Assembly (NCBI RefSeq): GCF_009391885.1 | Contig: NZ_VZII01000004.1 | Coordinates: forward strand, 1 to 64,000 | Source of the DNA: Pseudomonas sp. MN1F | GTDB lineage: Bacteria > Pseudomonadota > Gammaproteobacteria > Pseudomonadales > Pseudomonadaceae | DNA: 64,000 nt | Direction: 5' to 3' | Part shown: positions 1 to 8,869 of the stretch, in pieces | Numbering within the stretch: position 1 is the stretch's first letter | How the letters are laid out: the number at the start of each line of letters is the position of its first letter | Position numbers and translations under genes: made by a program | Notes under the pieces: generated by a model | What the model was told of the DNA's origin: nothing | What the model saw: only the letters and a program-made list of their open reading frames with translations | Databases searched by the model: none

Positions 1-31
1 TTTCCCCATGTGAGAGTAGGTCATCGTCAAG
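1..31 (+). rRNA. rrf: 5S ribosomal RNA, 3' end only
   Basis: The first ~31 bases match the 3' terminal stretch of Pseudomonas 5S rRNA (the CCCCATGTGAGAGTAGG part followed by TCATCGTC). The body of the gene and the rest of the rRNA operon lie before the window. A strong hairpin follows at once. The exact 3' end is judged from memory to within a few bases. Confidence 0.85.
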
Positions 32-42
32 ATTCATTTCGC

Positions 43-83
43 AAAACCCCTATCTGCACATGCAGGTAGGGGTTTTGTCTTTT
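43..83 (+). terminator. Rho-independent terminator of the rRNA operon
   Basis: A near-perfect stem (AAAACCCCTA-CTGCA pairing with TGCAG-TAGGGGTTTT) has a two-base loop at 59-60 and is followed by a T-rich tail. It sits 11 bases after the 5S end, as expected for the end of an rRNA operon. Confidence 0.85.
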
Positions 84-323
84 CCGCCCACCGGCAATGC
101 GGCGCTATGACGCTGCAGCCAAATGTCTTTTGTCTGTATCCTCCTATCTGCACCGTTTGTACGGTGCGACAATATTTCTCGCAAATTAACGTGACTTGTT
201 TGCGCTTAAGCTGCGTCAAGACTTAAGTTCGGGGCAATCCTGGCCCCCGAACCGAGCGATGCCAGCGTACCGTGCTGCGCATTTCTGGACTCCACCGTCC
301 GATCACTTGAGGTTACAAGCAAG

Positions 324-1967
324 ATGGCCAAGGCCGCCGATGTCGTTGTGCAATGCCTGGAAAACGAAGGTGTCGAGTATGTGTTCGGCATTCCTGGTGA
401 GGAAAACCTCGACCTGCTGGAATCCCTGCGCAAGTCGAAGATCAAGCTGGTACTGACCCGCCACGAGCAGTCTGCGGGCTTCATGGCTGCCACCTATGGC
501 CGCCTGACTGGCAAGACCGGCGTCAGCCTGTCGACCCTGGGCCCTGGCGCAACCAACCTGGTAACCGCCAGTGCGTACGCCTACCTGGGCGGCATGCCGA
601 TGATGATGATTACCGGCCAGAAGCCGATCAAGAAGTCCAAGCAGGGCCGCTTCCAGATCATCGACGTGTGCGGCATGATGGACCCCATCACCAAGTACAC
701 CCATCAGTTCGCTTCGGCCGACAACATCCCGGCCCGTATGCGCGAAGCATTCCGCCTGGCTGAGGAAGAAAAGCCCGGCGCCGTGCACCTGGAGCTGCCG
801 GAAGACATCGCCGCCGAGCAGACCGACGCCCTGCCGATCCCGCGCAGCCTGCACCGTCGCCCGCTGGCCGAGCACGTGGCCATCGAAGCCGCCGTCGAGA
901 AACTGAAGAAGGCTCGCAGCCCGATCCTGGTGATCGGCGCCGGCGCCAACCGCAAGATGACCGCCAAGGTCCTCAAGCAGCTGATCGACAAGACTGGTAT
1001 CCCGTTCATCACCACCCAGATGGGTAAAGGTGTGGTCGACGAGCGCCACCCGCGCTTCCTGGGTAACGCTGCGCTGTCGTCCGGTGACTTCGTTCACCGC
1101 GCCATCGAAGCGGCCGACCTGATCATCAACATCGGCCACGACGTGATCGAGAAGCCGCCATTCTTCATGGTCCGTGGCGGCACCGAAGTCATCCACATCA
1201 GCTTCCGCTCCGCCGAAGTCGATGCCGTGTACTTCCCGCAGGTCGAAGTGATCGGTGACATCGCCAACGCCGTGTGGCAGATCAGCGAAGCGCTGAACGA
1301 CACCGCGCACTGGGACTTCACCCGCCTCATGGCCATCCGTGAAGCCAACGAAGCGCAAATCGCCGAAGGCGCCGACGACAACCGCTTCCCGGTCTACCCG
1401 CAGCGTCTGGTCGCCGACATCCGTCGTGTGCTGCCATCCGAAGGCATCGTTGCCCTGGACAACGGCATCTACAAGATCTGGTTCGCCCGCAACTACAAGG
1501 CGCACAAGCCGAACACCGTGCTGCTGGACAACGCCCTGGCGACCATGGGCGCCGGCCTGCCATCGGCCATGGCTTCGCACCTGGTCTACCCGGATCGCCC
1601 GGTAATCTCGGTGTGCGGCGACGGCGGCTTCATGATGAACAGCCAGGAGCTGGAAACCGCGGTGCGTCTGGGCATGCACATCACCGTGGTGATCCTGCGT
1701 GACGACGGCTACGGCATGATCCGCTGGAAGCAGGCCAACATGGGCTTCACCGATTTCGGCCTGGACTACGGCAACCCGGACTTCGTCAAGTACGCCGAAG
1801 CCTACGGTGCCAATGGTCACCGCGTCGAAAGCGCCGAAGCCTTGCTGCCGCTGCTCGAGCACTGCATCAAGACCCCTGGCGTGCACGTGATCGACTGCCC
1901 GGTCGACTACAGCGAAAACGACCGCATCCTCAACAGCGAGCTGCGTGAGCGCGCGCTGGCGGTATAA
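324..1967 (+). CDS. Acetolactate synthase-like TPP-dependent enzyme
   Basis: A 547-residue thiamine-diphosphate enzyme of the acetohydroxyacid synthase large-subunit family, which condenses two pyruvates to acetolactate. The N-terminal pyrimidine-binding domain carries the catalytic glutamate in RHEQSAGF (E48). The C-terminal domain carries the TPP/metal site GDGGF (about 432-436) followed by the second metal ligand region RDDGYGM, which resembles catabolic enzymes. No regulatory small subunit (ilvH-like) lies next to it, so it is probably not the biosynthetic IlvBH enzyme. The start has a TGAGGT ribosome site about 10 bases upstream. The ~240 bases between the rRNA terminator and this gene hold no other gene I can support. 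Substrate is inferred from the family; a related TPP decarboxylase or synthase cannot be excluded. Confidence 0.8.
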   Translation: MAKAADVVVQCLENEGVEYVFGIPGEENLDLLESLRKSKIKLVLTRHEQSAGFMAATYGRLTGKTGVSLSTLGPGATNLVTASAYAYLGGMPMMMITGQKPIKKSKQGRFQIIDVCGMMDPITKYTHQFASADNIPARMREAFRLAEEEKPGAVHLELPEDIAAEQTDALPIPRSLHRRPLAEHVAIEAAVEKLKKARSPILVIGAGANRKMTAKVLKQLIDKTGIPFITTQMGKGVVDERHPRFLGNAALSSGDFVHRAIEAADLIINIGHDVIEKPPFFMVRGGTEVIHISFRSAEVDAVYFPQVEVIGDIANAVWQISEALNDTAHWDFTRLMAIREANEAQIAEGADDNRFPVYPQRLVADIRRVLPSEGIVALDNGIYKIWFARNYKAHKPNTVLLDNALATMGAGLPSAMASHLVYPDRPVISVCGDGGFMMNSQELETAVRLGMHITVVILRDDGYGMIRWKQANMGFTDFGLDYGNPDFVKYAEAYGANGHRVESAEALLPLLEHCIKTPGVHVIDCPVDYSENDRILNSELRERALAV

Positions 1968-1981
1968 GCCTTAGCGTCCTG

Positions 1982-2094
1982 TTCGCGGCGGTTCGGCGCC
2001 CCGATGAACCCGCCCCCACAGAGACTGCACAGCGTTTGATAGTTGTGCAATCCCTGAGGGGGCGGGTTCATCGGGGCACCTAACCGCCGCGAAT
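1982..2094. repeat. Long interrupted palindrome (~37-bp arms)
   Basis: The left arm (1982-2018) and right arm (2056-2094) are reverse complements apart from a short mismatched block. They share TTCGCGGCGGTT at the outer ends and GCCCCGATGAACCCGCCCC inside. The loop has its own small stem (TGCACA at 2026, TGTGCA at 2043). It lies between the acetolactate synthase-like gene and the YecA-family gene. It may act as a bidirectional terminator or be a small REP/MITE-like element; it is much longer than a typical terminator. Confidence 0.8.
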
Positions 2095-2161
2095 GCTTTC
2101 TGCAGACCCGATCCCCCATGTGCTAGGGTGCACGCTAATCTTCACCCCAGGACACCCGCAC

Positions 2162-2716
2162 ATGCTCCCCGCCCTCAGCGAAAAAGAACTCGCCCGCCTC
2201 GAAGACCTGCTGATCACCTACGGCAACGATTATTCGGTGCTCAACCTGGCCGAGCTCAACGGTTTTTTCACCGCCCTGGCCAGCTCGCCGGTCGACGTGC
2301 TGCCAGAGCAATGGCTGCCCACCGTCGCTGGCGGCAAGGTACCGAAGTTCAAGAAACCCGCCCATGAGGAGGCCTACACCGCCTTGATGTTGCGCTATGC
2401 CTACCAGGTCGCCGAGCAACTGGCGGAGGACCTCGAAGGCTTCGAGCCGTTGTTCGAGGAGAGCGAGGCCGAGGAAGGGCCGGCGATCATCATGGAGGAG
2501 TGGTGCTTCGGCTACATGCGCGGCACGCAGGTCGCGGCTTGGGGCGAGTTGCCAGCAGAGCAGGATCAGCTGCTCAAGGCGATTTCACTGCATGGGCTTG
2601 AAGACAACTTCGAGTTGCTCGATGCCATGAGCTTCGATGAGTTGCAGGCTTGCGTGCCGCATGTGATTGAGGCTGCGCGGGGCTTGTACCGCTATCAGAA
2701 GCAGTCGCGGCACTGA
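2162..2716 (+). CDS. YecA/YgfB family (UPF0149) protein
   Basis: A 184-residue acidic, helical protein of the YecA/YgfB family. Recognisable pieces are the N-terminal LNGFFTAL segment and the central MEEWCFGYMRG block. There is no C-terminal cysteine-rich SEC-C metal-binding tail, so only the UPF0149 core is present. The family's biochemical role is not settled. I chose ATG 2162 because the earlier in-frame ATG at 2093 would lie inside the arm of the long palindrome and lacks a ribosome site, while CCAGGA precedes 2162. Transcribed alone, after the palindrome. Confidence 0.8.
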   Translation: MLPALSEKELARLEDLLITYGNDYSVLNLAELNGFFTALASSPVDVLPEQWLPTVAGGKVPKFKKPAHEEAYTALMLRYAYQVAEQLAEDLEGFEPLFEESEAEEGPAIIMEEWCFGYMRGTQVAAWGELPAEQDQLLKAISLHGLEDNFELLDAMSFDELQACVPHVIEAARGLYRYQKQSRH

Positions 2717-2840
2717 TCCGTCGATTATTTCGCTAGGCGAAATTATGGTTTGTCCCCGGCACTGATTCTGCTGCCAGCCGAATCAGCGCAGGATGGGCTC
2801 CACCTGGCACCACCCCGGTGCCAACCCTGGAGCCCAACCC

Positions 2841-3464
2841 ATGATCAAACTCTACAACTTCCCCAAGTCTGGCCACGCCCACCGCATCGAGCTGATGCTG
2901 TCGCTGCTCGGCCTGCCTACCGAGCTGGTGTTCGTCGACCTGGCCAAAGGCGCGCACAAGCAGCCAGATTTCCTCGCCCTCAACCCGTTCGGCCAGGTGC
3001 CGGTGATCGATGACAACGGCACTGTGATCGCCGATTCCAACGCCATCCTTGTCTACCTGGCCAGCACCTACGACAAGGCGGGCAAGTGGCTCCCCCATGA
3101 CCCGGTGAATGCCGCCCGCGTACAGCGCTGGTTGTCGGTTGCCGCCGGGCCATTGGCCTTCGGCCCTGCAGCCGCCCGCCTGGTGACGGTGTTCGGCGCT
3201 TCGTTCAACGCCGACGAAGTCATCGGTCGCGCGCACACCTTGCTCAAGGTAATGGATGCCGAACTGGCCAAGTCGGCGTTCCTCGCCGGCAATGAGCCGA
3301 CCATCGCCGATGTTGCCAACTACTCGTACATCGCCCACGCCCCCGAGGGCAATGTCTCGCTGGAACCCTATCCCAACGTGCGCGCCTGGCTGGCCCGGAT
3401 AGAAGCGTTGCCTGGCTTCGTCGCCATGCCGCGCACTGCCGCTGGCTTGCAGACCACCATCTGA
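2841..3464 (+). CDS. Glutathione S-transferase family protein
   Basis: A 207-residue cytosolic GST with a thioredoxin-fold N-terminal domain ([17 protein letters not shown], with the glutathione-contact segment [10 protein letters not shown] near residues 70-80) and an all-helical C-terminal domain with [12 protein letters not shown], the conserved N-capping/hydrophobic staple region. It likely conjugates or reduces an electrophile with glutathione; the substrate is unknown. It ends 28 bases before the flavin/iron-sulfur fusion gene on the same strand, so the two probably form an operon. Confidence 0.85.
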   Translation: MIKLYNFPKSGHAHRIELMLSLLGLPTELVFVDLAKGAHKQPDFLALNPFGQVPVIDDNGTVIADSNAILVYLASTYDKAGKWLPHDPVNAARVQRWLSVAAGPLAFGPAAARLVTVFGASFNADEVIGRAHTLLKVMDAELAKSAFLAGNEPTIADVANYSYIAHAPEGNVSLEPYPNVRAWLARIEALPGFVAMPRTAAGLQTTI

Positions 3465-3492
3465 GCCGCTACTCCACACGAGGACTGCCGCC

Positions 3493-5505
3493 ATGCAGCA
3501 ACTCCCCCGTCATCGCACTTCGCCCTGGCATGCCGGCGAGAAGCGCCTGCAGGAACAGGTCGGTGTTTCAGAGCGCATGGAAGTGTTCGGGCAGAAGGTC
3601 ATTCGTGACTACATGCCCGACCAGCACCGCGCGTTCTACCAGCAGCTGCCGTTCATCGTCGCCGGCGCTGTGGACCAGGCCGGCAGGCCTTGGGCGACGC
3701 TGCTCGAAGGCCCGGAAGGCTTCGTCAGCTCGCCCGACCCGCGGCAATTGCGGATAGACACCCGCCTGGCCAGCGACGACCCGGCAACGCCCGGGCTGGC
3801 TGATGGCGAGGCGATCGGGCTGCTCGGCATCGAGCTACATTCGCGCCGGCGCAACCGCATTAACGGGCTGATCGCTCACACGGCGGGTGGGGCGCTGGAG
3901 GTGCGGGTCGAGCAGGCTTTCGGCAATTGCCCGCAGTACATCCAGCTGCGCGGATACCGCCGCGTCGATGAACCTTCGCAAGGGCGGAGCGATGCGCAAG
4001 GGCTGGATGCAACGACCACCCAGATGATCGCCAACGCTGATACCTTGTTCGTCGCCAGTTACATCGATCACGCCGACGGGCAACGTTCGGTGGACGTCTC
4101 GCACCGTGGCGGCCGCCCTGGCTTCGTCAGGGTTGAAGGCAACCGCCTGAGCATTCCCGATTATGCCGGCAACCTGCATTTCAATACCCTCGGCAACCTG
4201 CTGGAGAACCCGCTCGCCGGGTTGTTGTTCGTCGATTTCAGCAGCGGTGATGTACTGCAAGTGACCGGGCGCACCGAGGTGATACTCGACAGCCCGTTGA
4301 TCACCGCGTTCGAGGGCGCCGAGCGGCTGTGGACGCTGGACATCGAGCACGTGGTACTGCGCCGTGCAGCGGTGAGTTTGCGCTGGGCCTTTGAGGAATA
4401 CGCGCCAACCAGCTTGCTGACCGGCACCTGGGCCGAGGCGGAGCAGCGCCTTCAGCAACGTGAGCGGCAGCGCCAGTGGCTGGCCTGGCGGGTGGCGCGC
4501 GTGGAGCAGGAGAGTCGCGATATCCGCTCGTTCTATTTCGCTGTGGATGAGCCGGTCGCGTTCACGCCAGGCCAACACATTCCCGTGCGTATCCCGCTGG
4601 GGGCCGATGCACCGCTGATTCGCACCTACAGCCTGTCCTGCGCGCCGTCCGATGGCTACCTGCGGATCAGCGTCAAGGCGCAGGGCCCGGCGTCGCGCTA
4701 TCTGCATGAGCATGTCAGGGCAGGGGACAGGCTGGAGGTGCGCCTGCCCATGGGCAGCTTCACCCTGGATAGCGCCAGCGACAGGCCTGTGGTGCTGATC
4801 GGTGCGGGCGTGGGCATCACACCATTGATCGCCATGCTGCGCGAGCTGTTGGCGAACGAGCAGGGGCGGCGCATCCATCTGTTCCACGGTGCCCGCAGCC
4901 TGAGTGATCTGCCGTTCCAGCAGGAACTGGCCGAATTGCGTCAGCGAGCCGGTGCACGTTTGAGCGTGCATCGTTCGTTGAGCCAGCCTGAGGCTGAAGC
5001 GGTGCAAGGGCGTGACTATGAGCACACAGGGCGCTTGGGTATCGAGCAGGTCAAGGCAACGCTGGGGCTGGACGATTACGACTTCTACCTGTGCGGTCCG
5101 GCCAGCTTCACCCAGGACGTGTACGAGGGGCTGCGCAGCGTGCATGTGCCGGATGCCCGCATTCGTGCCGAAGCGTTCGGGCCATCGACGCTGCGGCGGC
5201 ATGGCGACGACAACCGGCCCACGCTGCAACAGCCTCCGCCTGCCAGCGAGCCGGTGCCGGTGTACTTCGCCAGCTCTGCCAAGGAGGCGCGTTGGGCGCC
5301 TGGTGCTGGCACCTTGTTGGAGCTGGCCGAGGCACGCGGGCTGTCGCCGGAGTTCAGTTGCCGGGGTGGGTCGTGCGGGACGTGCAAGACCAAGGTGGTG
5401 AGTGGGCAAGTGCATTACCCGAATCCGCCTGCCGAGATGCCGGAGGAGGGGACTGCGCTGATCTGTTGTGCGGTGCCGGCCCAGGCGTTGGTGCTGGAGC
5501 TGTGA
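3493..5505 (+). CDS. Fusion oxidoreductase: PNPOx-like, FAD/NAD reductase and 2Fe-2S ferredoxin
   Basis: A 670-residue three-part electron-transfer protein. Residues ~40-320 form a pyridoxamine-phosphate-oxidase-like (FMN-barrel) region (FIVAGAVDQAGRPWATLLEG and HFNTLGNLLENP). Residues ~330-430 form an FAD-binding reductase domain with RTYSLS at 377. Residues ~433-560 are the NAD(P)-binding domain (VLIGAGVGITP). The tail is a plant-type ferredoxin with C623-x4-C628-x2-C631 and a last cysteine at 658/659. Electrons would pass NAD(P)H-FAD-2Fe-2S and perhaps to a flavin or substrate in the N-terminal domain. A GST precedes it and a LysR regulator follows. The reaction is unknown; detoxification of an electrophile or nitro compound is a guess. 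Confidence 0.8.
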   Translation: MQQLPRHRTSPWHAGEKRLQEQVGVSERMEVFGQKVIRDYMPDQHRAFYQQLPFIVAGAVDQAGRPWATLLEGPEGFVSSPDPRQLRIDTRLASDDPATPGLADGEAIGLLGIELHSRRRNRINGLIAHTAGGALEVRVEQAFGNCPQYIQLRGYRRVDEPSQGRSDAQGLDATTTQMIANADTLFVASYIDHADGQRSVDVSHRGGRPGFVRVEGNRLSIPDYAGNLHFNTLGNLLENPLAGLLFVDFSSGDVLQVTGRTEVILDSPLITAFEGAERLWTLDIEHVVLRRAAVSLRWAFEEYAPTSLLTGTWAEAEQRLQQRERQRQWLAWRVARVEQESRDIRSFYFAVDEPVAFTPGQHIPVRIPLGADAPLIRTYSLSCAPSDGYLRISVKAQGPASRYLHEHVRAGDRLEVRLPMGSFTLDSASDRPVVLIGAGVGITPLIAMLRELLANEQGRRIHLFHGARSLSDLPFQQELAELRQRAGARLSVHRSLSQPEAEAVQGRDYEHTGRLGIEQVKATLGLDDYDFYLCGPASFTQDVYEGLRSVHVPDARIRAEAFGPSTLRRHGDDNRPTLQQPPPASEPVPVYFASSAKEARWAPGAGTLLELAEARGLSPEFSCRGGSCGTCKTKVVSGQVHYPNPPAEMPEEGTALICCAVPAQALVLEL

Positions 5506-5566
5506 GGCCGGCACAGGCAACGCAAATAACGGATAATGCCGACACCCCCGATGCCCAGGAGCGCGC

Positions 5567-6463
5567 ATGGACCAGATCCACCTGATGAGGGTGTTCGTTG
5601 CCGTCGGCGAGCTCGAAAGCTTCGCCGCTGCCGCCCGCCGCCTGGACATCTCGCCCGCCGCCGTCACCCGTGCGGTCAGCGCGCTCGAAGAACAGATCGG
5701 GGTCAAGCTGCTGTTGCGCACCACCCGCAGCGTGCGCCTGACCGAGGCAGGCAGCCGCTACCTGGAGCACACCCGGCACATCCTCGCCAGCATCCACGAA
5801 GCCAACGAAGCCGCGGCCGGTATCAACGCCACGCCCAAGGGTGAACTGGCGGTCACCGCGCCGATCCTGTTCGGCAAGAAGTTCGTCATGCCCTGCATCG
5901 TGCGCTACCTGCAGCAATACCCCGAAGTCGATGTGTCGGCGTACTTCCTCGACCGCGTGGTGAACATGGTCGAGGAGGGCATGGACGTGGCCGTGCGCAT
6001 CGGGCCGCTGCCCGACTCCGGCCTCAAGGCGCTGCGCGTGGGCCGGGTGCGGCGGATGCTGTGCGCATCGCCCGACTACCTCGCGCGGATGGGCGAGCCG
6101 CAGCACCCGTCGGACTTGCCGGAACATGCGGTGATCGCCACTACCACCCTCTCGCCGCGCGCTGGCTGGCGCTTCGGCCTGGCCGATGAGCCGACCCTGG
6201 TACGCATGAAGCCGCGGCTGACAGTCACCAGCAACGATGGCGCGATCGCTGCGGCAGTGGGCGGGTTGGGCATCGCCCGGCTGCTGTCGTACCAAGTGGT
6301 CGATGAACTGGCCAGCGGCCAGTTGCAGGTCATTCTCGCCGATTACGAGGAGGCTCCCTGGCCGATCCATATCCTGCACCGTGAGAGCAAGTACGGCTCG
6401 GCCAAGGTGCGTTCGTTCATCGACATGCTGGCGCAGGACCTGCGAGCCCGGCAATTGGACTGA
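5567..6463 (+). CDS. LysR-family transcriptional regulator
   Basis: A 298-residue LysR regulator. The N-terminal winged helix-turn-helix spans about residues 1-60 (MDQIHLMRVFVAVGELESFA with AAAARRLDISPAAVTRAVS). The effector-binding part follows from about 90 (GELAVTAPILFGKKFV). It begins 61 bases after the fusion oxidoreductase on the same strand, so it most likely controls that gene set rather than the uronate genes downstream. The effector is unknown. Confidence 0.85.
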   Translation: MDQIHLMRVFVAVGELESFAAAARRLDISPAAVTRAVSALEEQIGVKLLLRTTRSVRLTEAGSRYLEHTRHILASIHEANEAAAGINATPKGELAVTAPILFGKKFVMPCIVRYLQQYPEVDVSAYFLDRVVNMVEEGMDVAVRIGPLPDSGLKALRVGRVRRMLCASPDYLARMGEPQHPSDLPEHAVIATTTLSPRAGWRFGLADEPTLVRMKPRLTVTSNDGAIAAAVGGLGIARLLSYQVVDELASGQLQVILADYEEAPWPIHILHRESKYGSAKVRSFIDMLAQDLRARQLD

Positions 6464-6468
6464 GCGAC

Positions 6469-6481
6469 GAGGTCGTACAAC
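6469..6481. promoter_or_regulatory. Putative GntR/FadR-type operator (weaker copy)
   Basis: GAGGTCGTACAAC matches 11 of 13 positions of the palindrome GTTGTCGTACAAC found before the porin gene. It lies just after the LysR stop, 179 bases before the MFS permease start. It may be a secondary site for the regulator acting at 6545. Confidence 0.45.
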
Positions 6482-6544
6482 TAAGCTGGTTTACCCATAG
6501 GCTTGCAGCAAGAGCACCCTTTTGACGGGTCATGAATAATTGTT

Positions 6545-6557
6545 GTTGTACGATGAC
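6545..6557. promoter_or_regulatory. Putative GntR/FadR-type operator before the uronate permease
   Basis: GTTGTACGATGAC is a variant of the palindrome seen at 14594 and 16056 (its reverse complement is GTCATCGTACAAC). It lies 103 bases before the permease start. FadR-subfamily GntR regulators typically bind TNGTNNNACNA, which this fits. Confidence 0.6.
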
Positions 6558-6659
6558 CTATGACGTGGCAATCTTCGCCTGAAACAATTTGTCTCATTTC
6601 GCCCTGCCGGCGCATGAGGCCGATCACCCGTCACTCTAAAAACAAGATTCAGGTGAACC

Positions 6660-7955
6660 ATGAAGATCAAAGGCATCCGTTGGTGGATGGTCAGCCTTGT
6701 CACGGCCGGGCTCGTCGTCAACTACCTCGCCCGCAATACCCTCTCGGTGGCAGCCCCCACGCTGATGACCGACCTCTCCATCACCACCGAGCAATACGCC
6801 AAGATCGTTGCGACCTGGCAGATGTGCTACGCGCTCATGCAGCCGATCGCTGGCTGGCTCATCGATTTCATCGGCACCAAACTGGGCTTCGCCGTGTTCG
6901 CCCTGGCCTGGTCGCTGGCCTGTGCAGGGGCCGCGCTGGCCAGCGGCTGGCAGAGCATGGCGTTGCTGCGCGGGTTGCTGGGCATGACCGAGGCTGCCGG
7001 CTTGCCGGCCGGGGTCAAGGCCACCACCGAGTGGTTCCCGGCCAAGGAACGCTCGGTCGCCATTGGCTGGTTCAACATTGGCTCGTCCTTGGGTGCACTG
7101 CTGGCGCCACCGCTGGTGGTGTGGGCGATCCTGCACAGTGGCTGGCAGCTGGCGTTCGTCATCGTTGGCGTGTCCGGTGTGCTGTGGACCTTGCTGTGGA
7201 TGCTGCTGTACAAGCATCCGCGTGATCAGAAGCGCCTGAGCGACGCTGAGCGTGACTACATCCTGTCCGGCCAGGAAGCCCACTTCAAAGCCGAGCAGCG
7301 CGAGAAGGGGGCCTGGAAGCGCATCTTCAAGACCCGCAACTTCTACGCGATCGCTTCGGCACGTATTCTCTCCGAGCCGGCCTGGCAGACCTTCAACGCC
7401 TGGATTCCGCTGTACCTGATGACCGAGCGGCACATGAACATCAAGGAAGTGGCGATGTTTGCCTGGCTGCCGTTCCTTGCTGCCGACATCGGTTGCGTGC
7501 TCGGGGGTTACCTGAGCCCGATGTTCCATCGATACTTCAAGGTGTCGCTGTTCACCTCGCGCAAGATGGTGCTGGTATTCGGCGCCAGCTGCATGATCGG
7601 CCCGGCTTGCATCGGCTTGGTCGAAAGCCCGTACATGGCGATTGTGCTGCTGTGCGTTGGCGGCTTTGCCCACCAGACCCTGTCGGGGGCGCTGTATTCG
7701 ATCACTTCGGATTCGTTCAGCAAGGACCAGGTGGCGACCGCGACCGGCATGGGCGGGATGTGTGGTTACCTGGGCGCGGCGCTGTTTACCCTGGTGTTTG
7801 GCATCCTGGTTACGCAGATCGGCTACAGCCCATTGTTCGTGGTGCTGGCGGCGTTCGATATCGTGGCGGCAGTGCTGGTGTGGAAGGTCGCCCGCGAGGT
7901 CAATGGGGCTGCTTCGCAAAAACCGCTGGAAGCGTCGGCTGAAGCATTGGCGTAG
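6660..7955 (+). CDS. MFS hexuronate permease (ExuT-like, anion:cation symporter family)
   Basis: A 431-residue, 12-helix major facilitator protein resembling ExuT-type hexuronate and aldarate permeases. Family features include LARNTLSVAAPTL in the first helix region, the GWLIDFIGTK loop between helices 2 and 3, and ATTEWFPAKERSVAIGWFN after helix 4. It would import galacturonate or glucuronate across the inner membrane with protons. AGGTG precedes the ATG. It is the only + strand gene of the uronate cluster and carries its own copy of the shared operator. A hairpin follows the stop codon. Confidence 0.8.
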   Translation: MKIKGIRWWMVSLVTAGLVVNYLARNTLSVAAPTLMTDLSITTEQYAKIVATWQMCYALMQPIAGWLIDFIGTKLGFAVFALAWSLACAGAALASGWQSMALLRGLLGMTEAAGLPAGVKATTEWFPAKERSVAIGWFNIGSSLGALLAPPLVVWAILHSGWQLAFVIVGVSGVLWTLLWMLLYKHPRDQKRLSDAERDYILSGQEAHFKAEQREKGAWKRIFKTRNFYAIASARILSEPAWQTFNAWIPLYLMTERHMNIKEVAMFAWLPFLAADIGCVLGGYLSPMFHRYFKVSLFTSRKMVLVFGASCMIGPACIGLVESPYMAIVLLCVGGFAHQTLSGALYSITSDSFSKDQVATATGMGGMCGYLGAALFTLVFGILVTQIGYSPLFVVLAAFDIVAAVLVWKVAREVNGAASQKPLEASAEALA

Positions 7956-7968
7956 GGTTTGAGATTCC

Positions 7969-7987
7969 GGGGCTGCAAAGCAGCCCC
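7969..7987. terminator. Hairpin between convergent permease and epimerase genes
   Basis: GGGGCTGCAAAGCAGCCCC is a perfect inverted repeat 13 bases after the permease stop and 12 bases before the end of the convergent epimerase gene. It could terminate both; no long T-run follows. Similar hairpins occur at 9919, 36524 and 38469 in this window. Confidence 0.6.
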
Positions 7988-7999
7988 AATCTCAGGCAG

Positions 8000-8869
8000 T
8001 CACAATGGCTGATATTGCATCCTGAATCCCAGACTGGTTGTTTCTCCCTCCTGCAACAATCTCAATCCCGGCCGCCCCGGCAGATGATGCGCATTGATCG
8101 GGTGGCTAACCGGCTCGAAGCAAAAGAACGGCTGTTCATGGGGGCAGAACAACAGAAAGTGTTCGGCTCCGCGAGCGTTGCACACTAGCCGATACCCCGC
8201 GCCCGGTTGTTCGATCACACAGTTACCAGGCCATTCGCTAAAGGCGTGATCGACCACGGCTGCCGGCAATGCCTGTTCGGTTGAGAAGTTCCAGTGATCA
8301 GGTATCTCAGCTTGCCGTGACGGCAACGCTCCATTCTCCGCCAGCCAAACGGTGCGCGCCTGTGCATGCAATCGTGTATCGGGATGGCGCGGGAAGTACG
8401 GGTGCAGACCCAACCCATACCAGGTGGCCGCCGGGTCCAGATGCGTCACCTGCAGGTCAATGTTCAGGCAGCCCTCGTGCAGCTGCACATCAAGCGTCGC
8501 CCGGTAGGCGAACGGTATTGTGCTGTCGAGGCTCAAGCGGGCGTGGTGCTCGCTGTGGTGCTCCACCTGCCAGGCCTGTTGCCAGGCACTGCCGTGGATC
8601 GGGTAAGGGTCATGCCCGGTGTTCGGTGCCAGGGCCAGCCAGCCATCAGGGCGCTGAAAGCCGCCCTCGGCGATGCGGTTGGACCATGGCGCCAACGGGT
8701 AGCAGCCCAGGCGCCGCGGGTTGCCGCTGGCCAGGGCGGCTTCGTCGGCAGGGCGCAGCAGCGCCTGGCCGGTGGCGCTGGCCTGCCAGTTGACCAGGCT
8801 GGCGCCCAGTTCGGGGGCGATGCTCAGGCAGGTAAGGCGGTCTTGCAGGTGCAGCAGGGGGACGCTCAT
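8000..8869 (-). CDS. Aldose 1-epimerase family protein
   Basis: A 289-residue galactose-mutarotase-like protein. Motifs are the early NPRRLGCYPLAPWSNRI block with the substrate-contacting NR, the IHGSAW histidine (about residue 95) and LGLHPYFP. It would interconvert sugar or uronate anomers. The ATG overlaps the TGA of the upstream EamA transporter gene (TGATG), so the two are translationally coupled. Its place at the end of the uronate cluster suggests it supplies the anomer used by uronate dehydrogenase, but that is inference. Confidence 0.8.
   Translation of the reverse strand: MSVPLLHLQDRLTCLSIAPELGASLVNWQASATGQALLRPADEAALASGNPRRLGCYPLAPWSNRIAEGGFQRPDGWLALAPNTGHDPYPIHGSAWQQAWQVEHHSEHHARLSLDSTIPFAYRATLDVQLHEGCLNIDLQVTHLDPAATWYGLGLHPYFPRHPDTRLHAQARTVWLAENGALPSRQAEIPDHWNFSTEQALPAAVVDHAFSEWPGNCVIEQPGAGYRLVCNARGAEHFLLFCPHEQPFFCFEPVSHPINAHHLPGRPGLRLLQEGETTSLGFRMQYQPL

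Noticed and set aside
303..1886. Long minus-strand open frame (527 codons) opposite the acetolactate synthase-like gene
   Set aside because: Its translation is low in recognisable motifs and rich in His/Val/Gly/Asp repeats typical of the antisense of GC-rich coding DNA; the + strand frame has clear TPP-enzyme motifs.
3835..5724. Long minus-strand open frame opposite the fusion oxidoreductase
   Set aside because: Arg/Pro/Gln-rich shadow translation with no domain; the + strand shows FAD, NAD and 2Fe-2S motifs in order.
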